From: Siderastrea siderea
Lineage: Eukaryota > Cnidaria > Anthozoa > Scleractinia > Rhizangiidae
NCBI GenBank assembly: GCA_964030785.1
Contig: OZ034968.1
Coordinates: 21,855,186-21,919,185, forward strand
Direction: 5' to 3'
Length of the DNA: 64,000 nucleotides
Made by a program: the position numbers and the translations under genes. This document shows positions 24,401 through 36,400 of this stretch, piece after piece (within the stretch, counting starts at the first letter, position 1; every line of letters begins with the position of its first letter). The notes under the pieces were generated by a model that searched no databases, was not told the origin of the DNA, and saw only the letters and a program-made list of their open reading frames with translations.

Positions 24401-27400
24401 TCGCACATTGTCAACACAAGTGAAACTTAGATCAAAAGCTACTGGTGACTGATAAATAGACACTGAAATATAAGTGTCCTTTTGAGTTTCAACTTCTATC
24501 AAAATTCAATGACAACTGTTACCTCGTTACAAGTGTGTAATCGTTTCATCGCTCAATAAAATTCACAAGTCAGCTATATTTTGCTGAAACCGTATGAGAA
24601 CGGCCGTATAGACAACTTCCCCGACAAAAAATAGACGGCTTGTTAGAAAGGCAAAAACTAAAGCACTTTTCGAAAAAATTACTTACACTTTGGCTCGATC
24701 CAAACAAACGTAAGCTTCTCATCCCAGAGATTCTCGACAGCTGACCTGGACAGCACTGATATTTCAAGTTGAGAACGGAAAGAAGTTCTTCACGCATAAT
24801 TCTTGAAGGCGCGTAATAATTCGTTTTCAGTCCTCTCTGTGTTGCTTGAACTTAAAGATCGCAATCAATCCAGTCCTACAATCGTAGAACAATCGTAGGA
24901 CTGCAACTGTCAGCTACAAAAGCGATTAAACTAAAGGCTTTTCATAATTTCACTGCTATGTGCTCGACAGGTTTTGAAAAGGTAAGCCGTAAAGATGCCT
25001 CAATCAGACTTTGGAAAAGTTCGCCTGGGAGGTTGATTGGCACATGTCATCTGACTTGGACTGTAGCGCTCCTCACGCGCGCGATTGTGCCAATTTAGTT
25101 CCCATTCCTCGCGCGCTGAAAAACTATATGGAGCCACCTTAAACGAAAAAAGACACCTAACTGTTAACAGTGTAGTCACATCTAATTTTTGATTAAGCCT
25201 TTCGACATCAGCAAACGTTATTCAGTAGCTCGGAACTCGAACAAGCTGTTATAGTTGGATAAACCTGACCTGTTACATGGCAAATATGCCGTCGTGTATC
25301 TTATAGCTGACCCAATCCTTTTGCTTTCTTTGTTCAATTGTCATGGAATGACCTTAGATTCTAAAGGGCCTGGATTCAAACCTCGTCGTTTTCCGTGTCT
25401 CTTGCGTTGTTATCAACAAGTCTAGCGTCAGTTTCAACCAGCTTGGCCGTTGGTTTTGCTGTTTGAAGCTTAATGACTGACAGGCAGTTCTAGTTCCAAA
25501 TCAAATACAATCTTTAAGCATTTTTCTCAATCAGTATTGACCAGGGTTGTAAGGGGACTTAAACAAGGCTGAGGCGTATGAATGGTTTTTACTGACACAC
25601 CAGTCTAGCTGAAAGCAATTTGACCTTGAAAGTTTCTACTTTTCATGTGCAAATTATGAAGAGTGTAATGTTTATTCCATTGTTAGAATGTTTCAAGTAC
25701 AGACTCCTTGACGAGTCTAACAGAGCACAAACATATAGCAAGAGCACTCCTGCCCTGTGCGATTCAGCACTGTCTGGCTAGTACAGATTCAGTGGAGCAG
25801 CTGGAAGTCAAATGGCAGACTCCTGTGTCCTCCATAAACACTGCGGCACAGACGCACCAGGCTGGCTCAGTGGAGGTCACCCCGCAGTGGCTGATGGGGC
25901 TGTTCAGCGCAAAGTTTGTTTCCGCGGAAGATCAAAATGCTGTTCTTGGCAAATTGGCATCAGTGTCCGTAACTGTGGAGGGTTCTATGTTTATCAGCTT
26001 AAAAGGCCACCACATTGTAACTTCCGTTATTGTGGCAATGGGATCTCGCCTACTACAGGTAATAAAATGTTTCCCCCAGCGAATAGAGACTAGTTTGAGA
26101 GGAACGGTAACCTTTAGGCGTTCAGTGTTCTAGGAAAAGAAAACTTTACCAGTCCACTTCCTTGCAATTGGTCTATCTATAGTAAGCCCTGATACGCTTA
26201 AGTTGTATGGAAAAACGTTGGCGAGAAATGTTGTTTAGTTTATTAAATGGATTTTCTTTCATTTTCTCAAAAGTTTGCCATATTGAGGTCAGAGAACTGC
26301 CACCAACCAGAATCAAGTCAAATGTTCTGTTTTGAACTGGCACATATATATACATGCTTAGAGTGAAGTACGTCCTTTTATCCATATTTAATTCCTCATT
26401 GCCATCCGTCTTTCCCGCGGCATGATTTTTTGGCGTTTTAAAGATTAGAATTTTCTACGTATTTAATATGTACCGCATTTTTTCAATTAAACGCCCCAGG
26501 TGTTTATTTCAAACTTGGCATGGTGAACCCGGCGTTTCTTTCAATCAGCAGTTTATATTTGGACCCGCCGGTTTTTAAGAAAGAGTTGTTATTCTTTTTT
26601 TCTTAGCAGCTGTGTATCTTGGCCTTAAATCTCTAGTTTATTATACAACAAATAAAGGTCTGAGGGGCTTATTTACAGTTCCGTTTTTTATACCCGGCGT
26701 TTAATCGAGAAAATACGGTACTTGCCTTACGCATGGTTTCTACTTACGACGCAAACGCAAGCGCAATCATATCCATAGCATATTAGGGTCCCTCTTGTGG
26801 AAACGACAGGAATGCAAGCATTGTGAACATGAGAGAAATGAATACACTCTTTTTTTCCTATCTGGATCTCTCTGTGTCGGAATGACCGCGACATACAATG
26901 ACATACTACCATTTTCGTCCAACCCTGAAGCGTGACGATTTTTTCGCGTAAGTTTACTTTTCAAACGTGACAGTTTCCCAGACATCAGTCTCGTCTGGCC
27001 CAATGAAAATGCGCTGTTTTGGGCGGGAAACGAACAACGTTTGTCAAACGACAGTTGCATGTTTTGTTCACGTGGCTGGCAGGTTTTCAAGTTTTCGATT
27101 GTACTTTTCCTCGTATAATCTCTTGATCGGCTGGCAAGTTTTAGGTTTTCAGATTTTGTCGAGAATAACACAGATGGCTCCCGTACAGATAAAAGTAGTT
27201 TATGACTATTATTCTGCTAAAAGAACCACGCCGTTCTTCATAACAGAGGAGGAGTTGTTAAATTTGGACTTCCACAGCTTTAAGAGTCGACTTCTGCTGG
27301 AGGTTCCGCACATAGCAGAATCAACATCAGCAAAGGCGCTTCGATTGACCATGAGCGACGAGAACCTGGAGGTTGATCTCTCTCCTATATACTTCAGCTT

Positions 27401-30400
27401 CCAAATCAAGGAAATCATAGCTAAACAGAAAAACATTACCGTACAAGCATTTTCGTTCGAGAGGCCCTCGGTGTCAGTTGACTCGACAGCCCGTTCTGCA
27501 TCGTGGGACTTCACTGCTCACAAAACAAACACGGGCGGACATGAACCCGAAGCTAAGCGACAAAAACAAGGTTCACTAGAATATGCATCGAAAGCCCGAA
27601 GATCTCTTGATTTGAAGCAAGAAACTGAACTCGATCAGTCTCTCGAAGGGCTAGACGAAGTGTTGGAATGGCGCCCCCCCCCCCCCCCCCCCCAATAAAG
27701 CCCAAGACCACAATAAACATCAAACACCTCTTCAGAGATACGTGAGTAAAACAGAGGAAGAAATCCTTTCAAAGCAGCAGTACATCGATCGGCTGAAGGA
27801 ACAGGAGAGCGAAATCGTAATCAACCTCCAGGTTCTCGTCGCTCATGGTCAATCGAAGCGCCTTTGCTGATGTTGATTTTGCTATGTGCGGAACCTCCAG
27901 CAGAAGTCGACTCTTAAAGCTGTGGAAGTCCAAATTTAACAACTCCTCCTCCGTTATGAAGAACGGCGTGGATCTTTTAGCAGAATAATAGTCATAAACT
28001 ACTTTTATCTGTACGGGAGCCATCTGTGTTATTCTCGATAAAATCTGAAAACCTAAAACTTGCCAGCCGATCAAGAGATTATATGAGGAAAAGTACAATC
28101 GAAAACTTGAAAAACCTGCCAGCCACGTGAACAAAACATGCAACTGTCGTTTGACAAACGTTGTTCGTTTCCCGCCCAAAACAGCGCATTTTCATTGGGC
28201 CAGACGAGACTGATGTCTGGGAAACTGTCACGTTTGAAAAGTAAACATACGCGAAAAAATCGTCACGCTTCAGGGTTGAACGAAAATGGTAGTAATCATA
28301 TAGATATCGAAGGGATTTATACCCTTGAGCTCAGACCTTGTGCTTATGTTTACTTCGAGCCCGTTTTATTTTCACGTTGATATAAACGCTGTCGTACTTG
28401 ACTCGGCTCGTGCTTTTGTTCGGTAGTAAAACAGGGCCTTACTTTAGATTTAATTCAAGATTAATTGAAACTTATAAAAGTCTCCAAATTGGTAAAAGGT
28501 AAATGAATAGCTTAACGGCACTACTGTCAACGTGCATAAGTGAAACCTTGGAAGGTCCTCTTAAAGTTATCTTTTTTCCTTCTTGTGACCAAATCACTGC
28601 TTTGATAAGATTTCTTGTCAGGCAACTTCAATAACGGTGTCGACTTCCTAATTATCTGTCATTTATTTATTTGGGTTATTTATTTATTCAACAGCTCCAG
28701 CAAGCCCAGTGCTTTAGTTTGTTGCGCATCAAAAACGTTGGGCTTAAATTACCTGCAAATTTATACCACTGACAATGGGCACATTTTTCTTCATCAATTT
28801 TTTCAACGTCAACAAAGTCAGTTTGCTGTGACAAAGATATAGTGCTCTTCTGCCTTCCCTTGATGTTGACTGATTTCTTTTCTTTTCTTTTCTTTTCTTC
28901 TATTTTTTCTTAGCACCAACATCCCTTCCTCCGACTTGGAATTGGACCACAAGAGCTTCGACCCCGACTCCACCTTCATCAGGTAACTAAGGTCTTAACC
29001 GCGCCTTTACACGCCTAAATTAAAGAGGAAGATGCGATGCACTTTGCTAGAGATATATACGTACTTAGACCCAGTGTACTTATACTTGCCCTTTTTTGTT
29101 ACAACTTTTTCTTTCCTCAAAGTTTAGGTGGAACTTTTTCAGCAGATAGAAAAAAGGCAAAAGTGAAAAAAAAAACAAAAAACAAAGAAAATATCCTTTG
29201 CAGCTTGAAAACTGACCTTCCCTTTCTCCGGCTTCCAAGACCTTTCTGGCAAAATTTGCCTCGCGCATGCCCGATATTCAAAATTTTTGGTGACTTCATG
29301 CTTAGTCAAGCACAGATTCACGGTCTGGTAAATTAAATGCTTTCCTTTGTTTGAGAAAAGGTCCTAAACGTCAAGAAAAAGAAGTACTTGTAACGAGAAA
29401 CAGCAACTCGCAGCACCAAGGCCAAATTTTGCTTCCCTTTCACTTTCCCGTTTTTCGCAGTACAAATGTCAAGTCATCATGACGCCCCTTGTTTTTCGTC
29501 CCTAGTGCCCTGAGCTCGCACTAAACCAGGCCTAAATAGAGGTATGGCTTTTATAAGGAAACTGTGATGGAAACTGGCAACATATCCATAAATTTTAGTT
29601 TGTGTTTAGTTTGTCAATCGCAAAAGGAAGAGGAACTTGTGGAAAATCCGTCATCTTACCAGACTCTACTGGAAACAAGAAAGCCCATTGGGCATTTTAA
29701 CCGGCCATTCTGACCCTCCCCACCCCTAGGTTTCACAAATGTTAGCGCGATCCTTTTTTTTTTTAAGAACCGGCGTGACGAAAAGTGTGATTGTGTGACA
29801 CAATATTTTGACTATAGCGGTACTGGATGACGTAATGTTTAAACTCTGATGACTCAGCTTATCTTTCTTATCGCTTTATTTGTGCTGAAAAACGCAAAAT
29901 CACTCAAACGTTGAATGTCGATATGAATTCGTCCACAACTGAGAATGCTCACACAGGGACGACGAAGTATTTACTGTTGTGCCTAGACCTTAAATACAAA
30001 CAGTGAACATAGCAGTAGAATCAAAATATAACGCTTGATAAACACGAGCTCGAGCAGATCGTCAGAGTATGGGGCACGTCAAGATATCTCATGACGTGAT
30101 GTTTAAATCCAGTTTGCTAACCCGGTAAACAAGTGAGCGGGGACGAAAGTCGCCCACGTCTTTGAAAGCTAACGCGCCCGTCGAGCCGCAATCGATTTCG
30201 CGCTCACTCGCCTGTTTTTCTTTTCCTTCACTATCTCTCTCTGAACGGAAAGTGAGACTGCTCGTAGCCTTTAGCGAACACCACACGCAAACCACACAAA
30301 TCCGTCGATAATATTCAGATATTTTCGTTCTTTCAATGCAAAAAGACTCGTAACACCTGCCTTATTAATTAATCTCCTTATTAATGACGATTCCTTCGTA

Positions 30401-33400
30401 TCAACTTCTCGCCTCAAATAAACACTCATTTCTCTCCGTTCACAAGAACTATCATGTACTGATGTGCAATCAACTAATATTGCATCATCATACTAGTACC
30501 AATTCCTTCTCTTCCTAGCCCACGCCGGCAAAACGCAACTGTCCTTTTTGTCCGCTGCGAAATACAAGTTAGGCAATCAGAAACCTTACAATCCACTTCG
30601 GAACCCCCCCCCCCCCCCCCCCCCCCATAAAACGCCAAGGGAAACTGTCTCTCACGCAAAACGCAACTTTCAAAGCAAATCACATTCACAGAAGCGTGAT
30701 ATGCTCCTGACATTCACAAATCCTTCTGACTCCCACATTTTTACACCCCTCAAAATGTCAATCCCAATAAAAAACACTCCTGCGCTAAAACAATTTTCAC
30801 CGTAACCACTAACTAGATCAGACAACACAGTCAATTTCGCATTCAATCCTATTTTCGCATTCAATCCTATCAAAAATAATGTACGCGCAAGAAGTGGCGC
30901 AAGAAGTTCTTGCTCCGCAAGAACACGCAAGCCCGCGCAAGAAGTGAAAGTGCTAGGTTTTTGCAGTTTACCCGCAAGAACATTCGAAACGCAAGAAGTT
31001 GAAAATCTATCCGCAAGAAGTTACTAATGTTACCGCAAGCCGCAAGAAGGCGCAAGAAGTACTGAGGGTCCAGCCGAAGAAACTTGTAGTGCTCGTGTTA
31101 GTGTGAGGTATTGCAAAGTAATGAGAGCGAATCTCGCGCTCTATTCTCTTTGAAATATCACCGAGCTTTCGAGCGATTTTTCGCCGTGTTGGCGTGTTGG
31201 CGTGTTGGCGCGACAATTCGCCAAGTCAAGCGAAAGTTCACAAGGCTAATAAAAAAATCAAGGAAGCAAATGTTCGAACAACCGAAGTATCGAAGAGAAT
31301 TCACATCACGAAATGGAATATCCGCCAGCTTTCCGACTGCAAGATAAACACCCGGTAAACATGATCTCCGGCACATGACAAAACATGAACAATTTTTTTA
31401 AGCGTGTCTCAGATACAGTGATACGGGTTCAACTCAGAAGTGACTCAATTCAGTTTTTTATTCCATCCAAGAAATAGAAACAAAAAGGTCCAAAAGCTAT
31501 AATTGTGGCAAACTGCACAAACCTCTCTTCTTTGACAGGCAAGACAAGACAAGACTTACACATGCAGGAGGTCATGCCATCGCGTGGGTGAAGTCATCAA
31601 GAATCCCTGCGTCTTTACCAGTTTAATTTCCCAGCAAAAAAGGGATACTCGAAGAAATAGCATAGACATATGATTTCAACTACACATTCGCCTTTCGACA
31701 CAGCTTGCTGCCCGGGGCTTGCTGTCTTGACGGCTTAGAGAACTGCTCATGCATTGCGTTACAAAATGTCATTCAAGCAAATCATACCAAATTTGCATAC
31801 GGCAGATTTGTGTTTACTCAGGTTAGAATTGACGTGCCGAATTTCTTTCAGATCGCGGAGTTTTAGTTTCCTTCAGACTTTTTTGGTTTACTTCGAAGAT
31901 TTAAAATGTGATATCGACTTCAGCGTAATGAGCGGAACTATTTTTACAAACATAATGTGTTTTTCCAATTAAGACTTCGGTTATTATTTCTTCTCATCTG
32001 AGTGACCATGTTCATTTCTCACACGTGTCAGCGCAACTAATTTAAAGTATTTGTCCGAGTTTAATATGTTGGTGGAAGTACAGCAACACTGAACAGGTGA
32101 ATGTCGGTTCTTTAATAATGTGACTGATGGACTGTGCTTTCCCATTGTTCCTCATTTAAGTGAAATAAATCGAGCGAAATCTTTCGCGCCGCTAAGCGTA
32201 CCGCATGTCTGGGACTCCGGGACACATAAACAATAACATACGCGTGCTTCGTTTGAGTCTCGTTTCTCCCTAGCCGTTAAAAGATAACATAGAAGGCGAC
32301 CAGTGTCAAATTCAGAACCGAGTGAACTCTTTATCGGATAAAAAATTCAAAACCGAAGAAAAAAACTTACAAGGGGCCAAATAAACAACTGATTGCAAGT
32401 TAAAGGCAGCCAATTTCGAACGTGCCTTGCGCTACAAAGTGGTCTCTTTTTTACCTTCTCCGGGTTCCGGGTTTTTAAGATGTTAGCGCAAAGACGTTCT
32501 TGCGCTTACTTGCGGTCCAGATATCTTACCACAAAGAAGTTCTTGCGGTTTTAACTTCTAAACGCAAAGACGTTCTTGCGGCTTGCAGTATTCAAGTGCA
32601 GGCATCCTGCAAGTAGCCGCAAGACGTTCTCGGCTTGCGGACGCAAAAAGAAGTTCTTGCGCGTGCATTATTTTTGGGCTGTACTGTACAAAAAACCCCA
32701 AACTTAAACAACCCTTCGCCGTTCATATCTTAAATACTGTAAATTAAAAGACAAAAACATAGGAAGGTAACATTCAGAAGACTAACATGCGCATGCGTCT
32801 TATATAAGACAGTACCGCTCTTGAGTACCCGTACCACAAGCTTTACAGCACTTTCTTCGTATGTTAAGCCAACTTGCTTTCACCAAAAACCGTGTCCATT
32901 TTATAAACCGGCGGTCGCCATCATGGCGACGGCCGGTTAATAATAAGCACAAAAGCTGGTTACGAAGAAAGTAAGTACGCAGAAATATGAGCCAATCTGA
33001 AAAAATTCAAATCCCAGGAGCTTAAAACAAAAAGAGCAACGTGGCATCGAAAATGTATCAAGAGGCAACACATTCAGGGATGCTAAAAAGAGCAAAAGAA
33101 AAATACGAGCGAGAGCTGGCTGGCCCGAGCGAAAAAAGAAGAAAATCCACAGAGGTTTCAACACCTCAGCTAACTTGTTCGAAGACAACCCAATATAACA
33201 GAGATGTGTGCTTTTTTTGTGAGAAGCCAGCAGGGTATCGAGAGTCTCTCAGGACTGTTAGCACCACGTCTGCAGCTGGCAAGTCACTTCACGATGCTAT
33301 TGACATTTCCGGCAATGATAAGTTGCGAATTAAACTGTCTACTGCAGTAGATATTGAAGACGCCCATGCAATTGATATTAAGTATCATAAAAAGTGTTGG

Positions 33401-36400
33401 GGGAAGAATGTTTCAACTTTCCTTCGTCCGAATAAAGCTACGTCATCAAGCGAATCTAATGCAGCAGAAATCGCAACCAAGATAGAATTAAATGTAAAGA
33501 AGATCCTCGCAGTTATTAACGCAACTTATGCAGTTGCGAGGATCTTCTTTACATTTATTTCTTCATTCCGCAGTTCAAATATATGAATTTCGTATATTCA
33601 TAATTTCATCTTCATCTTTCCCGGGTATATTACGAACCAATTTAATGACCAGCTCCCAGTTGGCTTGATAGCTCAATTGGTTAGAGCACTGCACCGGTAT
33701 CGCAGAGGTCAGGGTTCGAATCCCGGCAAGCCTGATTTTTTTCAGGCTTTCTTTTCGCAACTGCATAAGTTGCGTTAATAACTGCGAGGATCTTCTTTAC
33801 ATTTATTTCTTCATTCCGCAGTTCAAATATATGAATTTCGTATATTCATAATTTCATCTTCGTCTTTCCCGGGTATATTACGAACCAATTTAACGACCAG
33901 CTCCCAGTTGGCTTGATAGCTCAATTGGTTAGAGCACTGCACCGGTATCGCAGAGGTCAGGGTTCGAATCCCGGCAAGCCTGATTTTTTTCAGGCTTTCT
34001 TTTCGCAACTGCATAAGTTGCGTTAATAACTGCGAGGATCTTCTTTACATTTATTTCTTCATTCCGCAGTTCAAATATATGAATTTCGTATATTCATAAT
34101 TTCAAGATAGAATTCTTTACGACAACAGAGATAAATTTGAGAAGTGGTAGTATCCTTGTCATGCCACAGCTACAGGCTGCCTATGAGAGTATTGTCAAGG
34201 AAAATGGCGTGGAGAATAAGACATGTAGCCGTAAAGTGGTAAAACAGCTGATAAAAAGCGAGATTGACGGAGTTGAGTTTCATAAGCCCAAACGAGTAAA
34301 TGAATCAGAGAGAGTTACCATAAAGGAGACGAGAGATACAGCCGTTCAATTGTCAGAACAGGAGCAAGATGTGAAAGACGAAATGTATGATGCAGCAACG
34401 CATTTGAGGAAGTCTATCACAAAGTCCAAAAAATGGGTGTTTCACGGCTCAGTGGAAACTCTTTCTAAAGATTACTTCCCTGAAGAACTATATTGCTTTT
34501 TCAGATGGGTAATTAATGGCCCTAATTCTACTCTTTCAGTAGAAGAAAAATGCAATGAAGTCCATAAACGTGCCATGAGTTTGGTGCAGAGCACGATTTC
34601 CATGTGTCTTACAGAGCGCCAAATTCGTAACAAGAAGTCAGAGGTGATTAATTCAAGCCGTGAAATGCCACAGCAGTTAGCAGTTGGCCTCGCTGTCCAT
34701 CAATCTGTAAGAAGTAAGCCTTAGTAATCATGCTTCGAGGTTTCGGACTGTCTGTCGAGTACAACAGACTTTTGCGAGTGGAGTCACAAATAGAAGCTAA
34801 TGTTGTGGAGCGAATTGAACGCGACGACGGACTGTTTCTGCCGCCCGACATAGCTAAAGGAAGGCATAATTTCTTTGCCATAGACAACGTAGATTTCGTG
34901 GAAGATGCGTATGATGGACGAAGCACTCTACATAGGACGTCAATGGCGATTTATCAGAGGTGTCGAGTGGATGACGAGAAGCTACAGAAAAGGTAATTAC
35001 TTAAGCATTCCCTTATTCTAGAATTTATCAGCCATATCTAGAATTACCGGACTATTGTAAAGGGCTAAGCTTAAGGGGGAAGCAGAGTACCGTATTTTCG
35101 CAATTGAAAGCCCCCGGCATTTATTCCAAACTTGGCGTGGTGGACCTGGCGTTTGTTTAAATCAGCAATTTATTGGGGCCTGCCATTTTTTAAGAAAGGG
35201 TTATTGTTTTTCTTGGCAGCCATGTATTTTGCCCTTAAATCTTAAGTTTATTGTACAACCAATAAACGTCTGAGCAGCTTATGTACAATTCCCTCTTTGA
35301 TACCCGGCGTTTATTCGGGGCCAGGCGTTTAATTGAGAAAATACGGTAAATTTTCTCAACAAGTTTCCCGCGTGCTGTTCTGATGATGCAAACCTGTGTC
35401 TGTTCCGGTTTTACAACATTGACTTAATCATCGTCCTTTTCTTAGTGTTTTAGATGACGTTTTTATGTTTATTGTTTATATTTATGATGACAATATGTTT
35501 CATTGTGATACTAGTTTGAACCCTGAAGACGCAGAACTAGCCAGATCCGTCAAGGACTTGCCTGCATCGATATTCACTTTACTGGAATGTCCCAAGCCCC
35601 CGACGCCCAGGCATCCAACATTCGGCCTGTTTACGGAAGAGGTGATCCCAATCACATTAAGTTCTGAAGATTACGCTTGGTTACTGGTTAAGGTACAATA
35701 CAAAACAATACTGTTAACAATGCATGTCATTAATTATACCATTAGGGTTTCAAAATTAATTTACATCGGGTAGTAAATAAAGTAAAAGAGAAAAACGTTA
35801 CTTAATTACAATTGAGATACTAAATAATAATGCATGCTAGTAGATGGGGTATTTCAGGTACTTATGATAATATCTAATATCTATTGATATTTATCATGTA
35901 GGTTGTAGGCCAACAGAGGAAGACCATCATCTCGCTTGACGTGGGCTTGTTTATGCCAGCCAAGAAGTTGCAGATGGCACGTGATGATCTCAGCAACATC
36001 ATACTTCGCCCAGTAGAGCTGCACATCGTGATGGCACAGTTGAAGACCATTGGTGCATACATAGAAAATAGTGGGATCGACATGGCATGGGTAGAATCGG
36101 ATCTCTACGGCCCGTCTACCGTAAAACAGATCCTGGACGGTAATCATGTTAAACGAGCCGAGGTAGCACATCTTGTAACTTTGCAATTCATATTCACGCT
36201 GTATCAAGAAGCTTTTCTTAGCCAGGAAGGTCAAAGCAAGGCGAGTCTGTTGCGGCTTGCCAAGCAGTTGGAAGAAGCGTGCTCCAGCGGATAGAAAGAG
36301 GAGGTAGTGAAGGCACACAAGCGAATGTTGGATGCTGTTGAGTCTGCAGACATCATGAAAAAGATGGCAGAGTATGATGGACAGAACGCCAATAATCCAA

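Larger units (their letters stand above)
26904..28294. repeat. Large inverted duplication, ~475-bp arms
   Basis: Arm 26904-27377 is repeated in inverse orientation at 27820-28294 with very few differences, around a 442-bp unique centre. The duplicated part includes the putative promoter region and the first ~68 codons of the gene starting at 27174. Confidence 0.9.
33490..34103 (+). mobile_element. Dimeric tRNA-derived SINE with 11-bp target duplication
   Basis: Two 248-bp units in tandem plus a partial third and an inverted 5' scrap. Each unit has a tRNA-like head, a CAGGCTT hairpin, and a tail ending TTCATAATTTC. AAGATAGAATT flanks both sides (33479-33489 and 34104-34114). Removing the insert plus one duplication restores the host reading frame exactly (KIE joined to FFTTTEINL). 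Confidence 0.92.

Noticed and set aside
33662..33982. Two genuine tRNA genes in tandem
   Set aside because: Acceptor stem out of register by one base, abnormal anticodon loop, and both lie inside a target-duplicated SINE dimer.
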